Assembly: GCA_019703815.1 (NCBI GenBank)
Contig: AP023053.1
Span: forward strand, 1,102,995-1,166,994
Origin: Thaumasiovibrio occultus
GTDB lineage: Bacteria; Pseudomonadota; Gammaproteobacteria; Enterobacterales; Vibrionaceae
DNA: 64,000 bases
Reading direction: 5' to 3'
The position numbers and the translations under genes are program-made. How positions within the stretch are numbered: the first letter of the stretch is position 1; every line of letters starts with the position of its first letter. Of this stretch, positions 59,166 through 64,000 are shown in pieces. The notes below the pieces were generated by a model. It saw only the letters and a program-made list of their open reading frames with translations. It was not told where the DNA came from and ran no database searches.

Positions 59166-60353
59166 ATGCCAGATCTCTGGACACAGATAATGCAACGCGC
59201 GGTCGAACTTCGCCGCGATCTTCATACCTATCCCGAACTCGGTTGGCATGAACATCGCACTGCCGAGGTGATCCGCCAAGAGCTGACACGGCTTGAGATC
59301 CCTTGGCGTACCTGTGCAACCTTTGGCACCTTAGCCACGTTAGAAGGTGGGCAACCGGGCGAGCATATTGCGTTGCGTGCCGATATGGACGCACTGGCTC
59401 TAGATGAACCCGCCGGAAAAGCCTATTGCTCGGTTAATGATGGCGTAATGCATGCCTGCGGCCACGATGGTCACACGGCTACGCTTCTTGCTACCGCAGC
59501 ATGGCTAAAGCATCATCAATCTAACATCTGTGGCACTGTCACTTTCCTTTTCCAACCCGCAGAGGAAGGCGGACACGGCGCCGCGAAAATGATTGAAGAC
59601 GGCGCACTAACCGGGATTGATAAAATTTACGGTTGGCATAATTGGCCAGCCATTCCGTTTGGCGAAATCGCTTGCCCTGATGGCATTGTGATGAGCGGCA
59701 ACGGTACATTTGATGTCACGGTATCAGGAACCGGCGGTCACGCGAGCCAACCCGAGATATTGCGCGATCCGATCCTTGCTGCCTGCACAATGCGCGTAGC
59801 GTTGCAGCAAATCATCAGCCAAAACCTCGCCCCGCAATCGGCGGCGGTCGTGGCCGTCACCTGGTTTGACGCCAGCAGTAACCCAACGACCGTACCCGAT
59901 GTCGCCAAATTTGGCGGTAGCATTCGCGTGCCGAACAATGATACCCGCACCCGACTCAATCAACGAATTGAGGCCATCTGTCAGGGGATCGCCCAAGCCA
60001 GTGAGGTGAGCTGTACGGTCAATGTTCAAGGCCGTTATGACGCCACAATTAATCACCCAGCTTGCGCCGCTGCCGCGCGAAAAACCTGGCAATCCCTGTT
60101 CGGCGACGCCGAGCAACGCACTGTGGCTATGCCACTAATGGCATCAGAAGATTTTAGCTATTACCTGCAACACATTCCCGGCGCGTTTGCGCTGATTGGC
60201 GCGGACGATGGCAACGAGCATCACCATCCCTGCCACAACACGCAATATGACTTCAACGACAAGCTTATTGCTCTCGTCACCCGCTATTTTTGTGCATTAG
60301 TTGGCGTGATGACGCCCGATACCATCAGTGAAAATCTGCGGGAGTCACCGTGA
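59166..60353 (+). CDS. M20 family amidohydrolase (hippurate-hydrolase-like)
   Basis: The 395-residue product has the di-metal amidohydrolase motifs: ELRRDLHTYPELGWHEHRTAE, ALRADMDALAL, HACGHDGHTATLL, LFQPAEEGGHGAAKMI and a late MASEDFSYYL. It belongs to the IAA-amino-acid hydrolase / N-acyl-amino-acid deacylase group. ATG 59166 follows AGGAG at seven bases; a TTG two codons before is less likely. It lies 210 bases after the TetR gene. The substrate is some N-acylated amino acid. Confidence 0.92.
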   Translation: MPDLWTQIMQRAVELRRDLHTYPELGWHEHRTAEVIRQELTRLEIPWRTCATFGTLATLEGGQPGEHIALRADMDALALDEPAGKAYCSVNDGVMHACGHDGHTATLLATAAWLKHHQSNICGTVTFLFQPAEEGGHGAAKMIEDGALTGIDKIYGWHNWPAIPFGEIACPDGIVMSGNGTFDVTVSGTGGHASQPEILRDPILAACTMRVALQQIISQNLAPQSAAVVAVTWFDASSNPTTVPDVAKFGGSIRVPNNDTRTRLNQRIEAICQGIAQASEVSCTVNVQGRYDATINHPACAAAARKTWQSLFGDAEQRTVAMPLMASEDFSYYLQHIPGAFALIGADDGNEHHHPCHNTQYDFNDKLIALVTRYFCALVGVMTPDTISENLRESP

Positions 60354-60625
60354 TAGGTAAATAATCCACAACAACCAAACAGGGAAAGATCAGAATGAGA
60401 TCGCGCTCGAAATACCGGATCGCGAAAGCCGAGTATACTCGGCGATAATTATCGATAAATTTCATAACTACCAAAATTTCCAATATAACCAGCAAGTCAT
60501 GCTAACCGTGGTCATTTGGGTAAACACAATCGCCTCACGCATTACAAGTTTTTGGAGGCGTTAACTTTATTCTCAACTCTTTCACGTCAGCCCTGTGCGC
60601 GTGACTCAAACCAAGGAAGATCAAA

Positions 60626-61093
60626 GTGCGCATCGTTGTTTTAGCTCTCACCGTACTGATCACGCAAGGCTGTGCCAGTTTCACTCACTACCCTGTGCAA
60701 TACGACAGTGCTCCCCAAGCGGCCAAAGTGTATTGTGATGGTGAATTTAAAGGCTGGACCCCAACTATTGTCCTGATCGATAAAGATCGGATCCAAACTA
60801 ATGGCAAACTCGATGTCGGCATGTGCTACGCCGAATGGGAAAGTGGTTTTAAACAGAACTTCTTCACCATCATCGACACGAATGAAGATCCTAAAGGCAA
60901 AGTCTTTACCGTTTATCGCCCACAATCTCAGATTGGGATCCTGTTAGATTTAGAAGCCGTCAACGAAAACGAAGAGCGTCGCGAAGCACGACGTGAAGCT
61001 TTCATCAAAGCTTACGAAGAAGCCAAGGCGAATAGCCCGTGTAATACACTGAACCCGAATGTGGCGTGTGTGCTACCGATCGAGCCCGAGTAA
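60626..61093 (+). CDS. Hypothetical lipoprotein
   Basis: The signal MRIVVLALTVLITQGCAS has a lipobox-like ITQGC with the Cys at residue 16. The mature part includes VYCDGEFKGWTPTIVLIDKD, GMCYAEWESGFKQNFF and an acidic-basic helix NENEERREARREAFIKAYEEA. It starts at GTG 60626 with AAGGA upstream. I recognise no family, though the VYCDGEFKGWTPT segment recalls PEGA-like repeats. It is predicted to be anchored to the outer membrane. Confidence 0.72.
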   Translation: MRIVVLALTVLITQGCASFTHYPVQYDSAPQAAKVYCDGEFKGWTPTIVLIDKDRIQTNGKLDVGMCYAEWESGFKQNFFTIIDTNEDPKGKVFTVYRPQSQIGILLDLEAVNENEERREARREAFIKAYEEAKANSPCNTLNPNVACVLPIEPE

Positions 61094-61141
61094 CAATCGC
61101 TCCCCTATCACTCACCTATCACTTACCTTTGCGTCAATTCA

Positions 61142-61167
61142 GGTTCAGATCGCCCCCGATCTGAACC
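61142..61167 (+). terminator. Hairpin after the lipoprotein gene
   Basis: GGTTCAGATCG (61142-61152), loop CCCC, CGATCTGAACC (61157-61167). The stem is perfect but lacks a T-run. Confidence 0.55.
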
Positions 61168-61421
61168 GCCATCTCTGCGCACATCACAGATACAGACACC
61201 AGTGTACGTGATACTAGATGATGTAAGGTTACGGTAAGTTTTCGCCACGTAACCTTGCTTCAAGACATTACCCTGACGCAATTAAATTGGGGTGATCATT
61301 CAAACTCATTTTTCAGATCACGAGAAAAAATTGGTATTAAAAATCAGACAGTTTTCGCGTCTTCTCTGTAATGGGGCGGCGAACAACTGTTCATAAATAG
61401 CTCAGGCTTTCTGCGCAACGC

Positions 61422-61452
61422 TTGCGTTTTGCCCAACTATTTCGGTTATAAT
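61422..61452 (+). promoter_or_regulatory. Candidate promoter of the PAP2 phosphatase gene
   Basis: TATAAT at 61447-61452 is a consensus -10 and lies 31 bases before the GTG start. The -35 is only TTGCGT (61422-61427) with a long 19-bp spacer, so an activator may be needed. Confidence 0.5.
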
Positions 61453-61482
61453 CACCAATTTTTTCGGAAATGGTGAATATCG

Positions 61483-62229
61483 GTGTCGTTTTTTAGTAAT
61501 AAATTCCCCCATTTCGTCTGTGCTGCAGCGCTGTTTATCCTCGTGGGTACCCTGCTCGGGCTGTCGCCACAATTGGATCTCACCAGCGATATCTCCAACA
61601 CGCTGGGCAGCACACTGTGGGCATTAAGCAGCTCTGCCGGCGCGCCTTACTTTGTGATTGTCGCAGGCTTACTGTGCCTATTGCCCTTGACCCTAAAAAG
61701 TACAAGGCAACAAACCTTTACTTTGTGGTCACAGTTCGCACTTCTTTTGATCTTAAGTTTCGCCCTCAAGACAGGCCTCAAGGTACTGACCGAAGTGCCA
61801 AGACCGTACACGGAACTGATCTCTGAACTCACGTTAACTCACACACCGGGTGAGTTTTATCAGCAAAATGACGAAGCCCGCCGCGAAATGCTGCAAGCAG
61901 CGAATACGCTGGTCAGTCCGTGGCGTTTGCAACATTGGCAAGGCGAAACCGACTACTCGTTCCCGTCCGGGCACACTATTTTTGTCGCCGTTTGTGTAGT
62001 GTTCTGGGGTGGTTTTCTCATTGCTCAGCAGCGCTATCTCATGACAGCCTTGCTGATTTTGTGGGCGACCGGCGTAAGTTACAGCCGTTATTACTTAGGT
62101 ATGCACCATAAAATAGATATTCTTGCGGCAATTTTGCTCGGCTCAACCTTGATGCTGTTTGTGCCTCAGCAATGTAGCCATCGTAGCCTAGTGCAATGGT
62201 TCAACAACCTTAAAAGCCAGCCTGAATAG
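61483..62229 (+). CDS. pgpB: PAP2 family phosphatase, PgpB-like
   Basis: The 248-residue protein has about six membrane helices and the three phosphatase motifs: KVLTEVPRPY (KxxxxxxRP), YSFPSGHT, and YSRYYLGMHHKIDI (SRxxxxxH). PgpB removes phosphate from phosphatidylglycerophosphate and undecaprenyl pyrophosphate at the periplasmic face. It starts at GTG 61483 with GGAAATGG upstream. A large loop of about 50 residues between motifs 1 and 2 is typical of PgpB. Confidence 0.9.
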   Translation: MSFFSNKFPHFVCAAALFILVGTLLGLSPQLDLTSDISNTLGSTLWALSSSAGAPYFVIVAGLLCLLPLTLKSTRQQTFTLWSQFALLLILSFALKTGLKVLTEVPRPYTELISELTLTHTPGEFYQQNDEARREMLQAANTLVSPWRLQHWQGETDYSFPSGHTIFVAVCVVFWGGFLIAQQRYLMTALLILWATGVSYSRYYLGMHHKIDILAAILLGSTLMLFVPQQCSHRSLVQWFNNLKSQPE

Positions 62230-62535
62230 CCACTATTTCTACTCATGGCGACAATGAACTCATAGCGACTGTCGCCTTCTCCCCCACCAAGTTCTTCAAT
62301 TTCACCACAAACAACAGCAATGTCGCCGATATTAAGGGAAGATTCACCATCCCAGCGGTAACACCAGTGTTCGCGCTGCGATCAGATTACGTCCGGACTC
62401 GTAAGCACGTACAACCCGTGGATTTCTTACTTTGAATACTCCCTGTATCAAAGCTTGATGCAGCGAAAGATGTGATGTTCAACCTGATGAGTGCGATATA
62501 TAATTGTAGGGTTTTGTTTCAAAAGTGAATCGAGC
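62230..62535. other. Intergenic region upstream of letA
   Basis: I see no gene in these 305 bases. The sequence just before letA (GCGATATATAATTGTAGG) contains a -10-like TATAAT at about 62499-62504. No clear -35 or operator is seen. Confidence 0.5.
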
Positions 62536-63852
62536 ATGAAATCCAATCAAGCCCCCCTGATCGCCTGCGAAGAATGCGGCCTGATAGTCAGGGTTGCACC
62601 GCTCGAGCCGGGCCAGAAAGCCAGTTGCCCCCGTTGCGAACATTCCCTCACGACGTTGCATCCTCATCCGGTGCAAGGCCCAATAGCGATTGCGATCGCC
62701 GCGTTGATCGCATTGGTGGCAAGCCTTAGCTTCCCCTTTATGTCGTTTAGTGTAAAAGGTCTAAAACAAGAGATCTTTTTGATGAATGCGGCGTCGATGC
62801 TCAGTGAATTTCACAACACCTTGCTGGCCTTGCTGTTACTGCTCACTATCTTAGTGCTGCCGGGGATCTATCTGGTTACGATCATCTACACCCATTGGCA
62901 GATCCGCAGCGGTAAAGCGCATCATATTCCCGCCGCTATTCGCTACTGGGTCATGCGCGTGCTAACAGTGAAGCCCTGGTTGATGGTGGATGTGTTCCTT
63001 ATTGGCGTATTGGTGAGCTTAGTGAAAATCGCCTCGCTGGCTGAGATCAGCATGGGACTCTCCTTCTGGGCTTATTGCGTCTATAGCGTGTTGGTAGTCA
63101 AAGCCGTTGCCATGGTGGACCGCGCTTGGCTATGGAATCAGCTGATGCCGATGCCACAAACCATGGAAATTAATGCTGGGGAAGATCACCGCCATCACAT
63201 TAGCTGCCATCACTGCACCTATATTAACGCAGGGGTGGAAGGGGCGCATTGTGTACGCTGCGGGATGACTTTGCATGGTTATCACCCTCAACGCAGTTTG
63301 CAACAAGCGACCGCGCTGCTGATCGCCTCTGCCATCTGTTATATCCCGGCTAACCTCTACCCGATGATGTACACTTTGAGCCTTGGCAAAACAACAGGCT
63401 CGACCATCATGGGCGGTGTGGCCTTGCTATGGCAATTAAAGTCCTACCCGATCGCCGCCATCATCTTTATCGCGAGTGTGCTAATTCCACTAGCGAAAAT
63501 GATCGCGCTCGCTTGGCTGTTTTGGCAGGCGCGCAAAGATGCCAGCGAAAGCACGCGTTCGGCGATCCAAAATTTAAAACTGTATCGACTAACCGAGTTC
63601 ATCGGGCGTTGGTCGATGATCGACATTTTCGTGGTCGCCATTTTGGTCTCGCTAGTGCAGCTGCAAAAACTGATGGCGATTTATCCCGGCCCTGCGGCAT
63701 TGTCATTTGCTGCTGTGGTGATCCTCACCATGCTCTCAGCCATGGTGTTTGACCCACGTATATTCTGGAATCAGAACAATATTGTCAGTTATGGCAATTC
63801 TGATCTCCCTGTTTCAGACAAACCCAAAGGTATCAAGAATGCCTCACAATAA
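62536..63852 (+). CDS. letA: LetA/PqiA family integral membrane protein
   Basis: The 438-residue protein has two PqiA modules. Each opens with a zinc ribbon (CEECGLIVRVAPLEPGQKAS with CPRC, and CHHCTYINAGVEGAHCVRCG) and continues with four membrane helices. The first has SFPFMSFSVKG and the second IPANLYPMMYTLSLG. PqiA and LetA partner with MCE proteins that form lipid tunnels across the periplasm. ATG 62536 gives the conserved start. The next gene, an MCE-domain protein, begins inside its 3' end, as in letAB and pqiAB. Confidence 0.9.
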   Translation: MKSNQAPLIACEECGLIVRVAPLEPGQKASCPRCEHSLTTLHPHPVQGPIAIAIAALIALVASLSFPFMSFSVKGLKQEIFLMNAASMLSEFHNTLLALLLLLTILVLPGIYLVTIIYTHWQIRSGKAHHIPAAIRYWVMRVLTVKPWLMVDVFLIGVLVSLVKIASLAEISMGLSFWAYCVYSVLVVKAVAMVDRAWLWNQLMPMPQTMEINAGEDHRHHISCHHCTYINAGVEGAHCVRCGMTLHGYHPQRSLQQATALLIASAICYIPANLYPMMYTLSLGKTTGSTIMGGVALLWQLKSYPIAAIIFIASVLIPLAKMIALAWLFWQARKDASESTRSAIQNLKLYRLTEFIGRWSMIDIFVVAILVSLVQLQKLMAIYPGPAALSFAAVVILTMLSAMVFDPRIFWNQNNIVSYGNSDLPVSDKPKGIKNASQ

Positions 63853-64000
63853 TGCAAAAACTACATCGCTTAAGCAGATTTCATCGATATGGATCATCCC
63901 CATTCTCGCTTTAGTGATGGCGGGTTGGATGTTGTACCAACACATCAGCACACAAGGCGAAACCATCACCTTGTACATGGAAAATGCGGAAGGGATCGAA
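63839..64000 (+). CDS. letB: LetB/PqiB-type MCE domain protein (cut by window end)
   Basis: ATG 63839 overlaps the letA stop region by 14 bases. The visible 54 residues are MPHNNAKTTSLKQISSIW, a membrane helix IIPILALVMAGWMLYQHI, and the start of an MCE domain (ETITLYMENAEGIE). LetB and PqiB are hexameric tunnels for lipid transport. The full length is outside the window, so LetB (seven MCE domains) and PqiB (three) cannot be told apart. Confidence 0.85.
   Translation, partial: MPHNNAKTTSLKQISSIWIIPILALVMAGWMLYQHISTQGETITLYMENAEGIE

Larger units (their letters stand above)
61094..61482. other. Intergenic region with two hairpins and a promoter
   Basis: No gene is supported. GGTTCAGATCG/CGATCTGAACC (61142-61167) is a perfect 11-bp stem that may end the lipoprotein transcript. 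AAGGTTACG/CGTAACCTT (61225-61256) is a second inverted repeat. A perfect -10 TATAAT is at 61447-61452, with TTGCGT 19 bases upstream, in front of the PAP2 gene. Confidence 0.55.

Overview
The window reads as a gammaproteobacterial chromosome segment, most likely Vibrionaceae. Supporting signs are moderate GC by eye, a NqrM-type Na+-NQR maturation protein, a CNT nucleoside transporter, the LetA/PqiA-LetB pair, a SigZ-like sigma factor and a 267-bp repeat with ends TATACCCAAGT. This assignment is inference. No rRNA, tRNA, CRISPR array, integrase or transposase gene was seen.

Layout. 0-3 kb: the end of an STM4015/STM4014 gene pair and a divergent DUF134 / NifX-like / NqrM operon behind a palindromic promoter-operator. 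3-9 kb: a broken SUKH-like gene, a monooxygenase, an EamA transporter, a DUF4177-YidD-TM2 operon, a MITE-like element, a histone-deacetylase-family hydrolase and an aldehyde dehydrogenase. 9-27 kb: an accessory-looking stretch of about 25 small, mostly minus-strand, mostly singly transcribed genes. Several are immunity-like (DUF4241, Imm11-like, barstar, SUKH); others are VOC and GNAT proteins, an SMR pump, LprI and gene remnants. 27-32.7 kb: GNAT, LysE and GFA proteins and an AraC-family regulator. 32.8-36.1 kb: two tandem OpgC-type acyltransferases, each fused to a C-terminal DUF2141 domain. 37-41 kb: a lipoprotein, a Crp/Fnr regulator with two matched operators, a second full MITE copy, a TauE/SafE transporter and an anaerobic-sulfatase-maturase-type radical SAM protein with a SEC-C tail. 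42.5-46.2 kb: a nucleoside module of phosphorylase, YeiL-like regulator, and NAD(P)H oxidoreductase plus CNT transporter. 46.5-49 kb: SigZ-like factor and a chemoreceptor. 50.4-57.2 kb: gshA, two ABC-exporter half-transporters and a eukaryotic-type glutathione synthetase in one operon. 57-64 kb: small genes, TetR, an M20 amidohydrolase, a lipoprotein, PgpB-like phosphatase, and letA/letB (letB cut by the window end).

The most system-like locus is the 50.4-57.2 kb operon. It encodes both steps of glutathione synthesis, with a synthetase of the eukaryotic family, together with an asymmetric heterodimeric ABC exporter. The simplest reading is dedicated synthesis and export or distribution of glutathione or a related gamma-glutamyl thiol. 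Other points of interest are the OpgC-DUF2141 duplication, the orphan immunity-gene stretch, and two pairs of matched regulatory palindromes linked to Crp/Fnr-family regulators.
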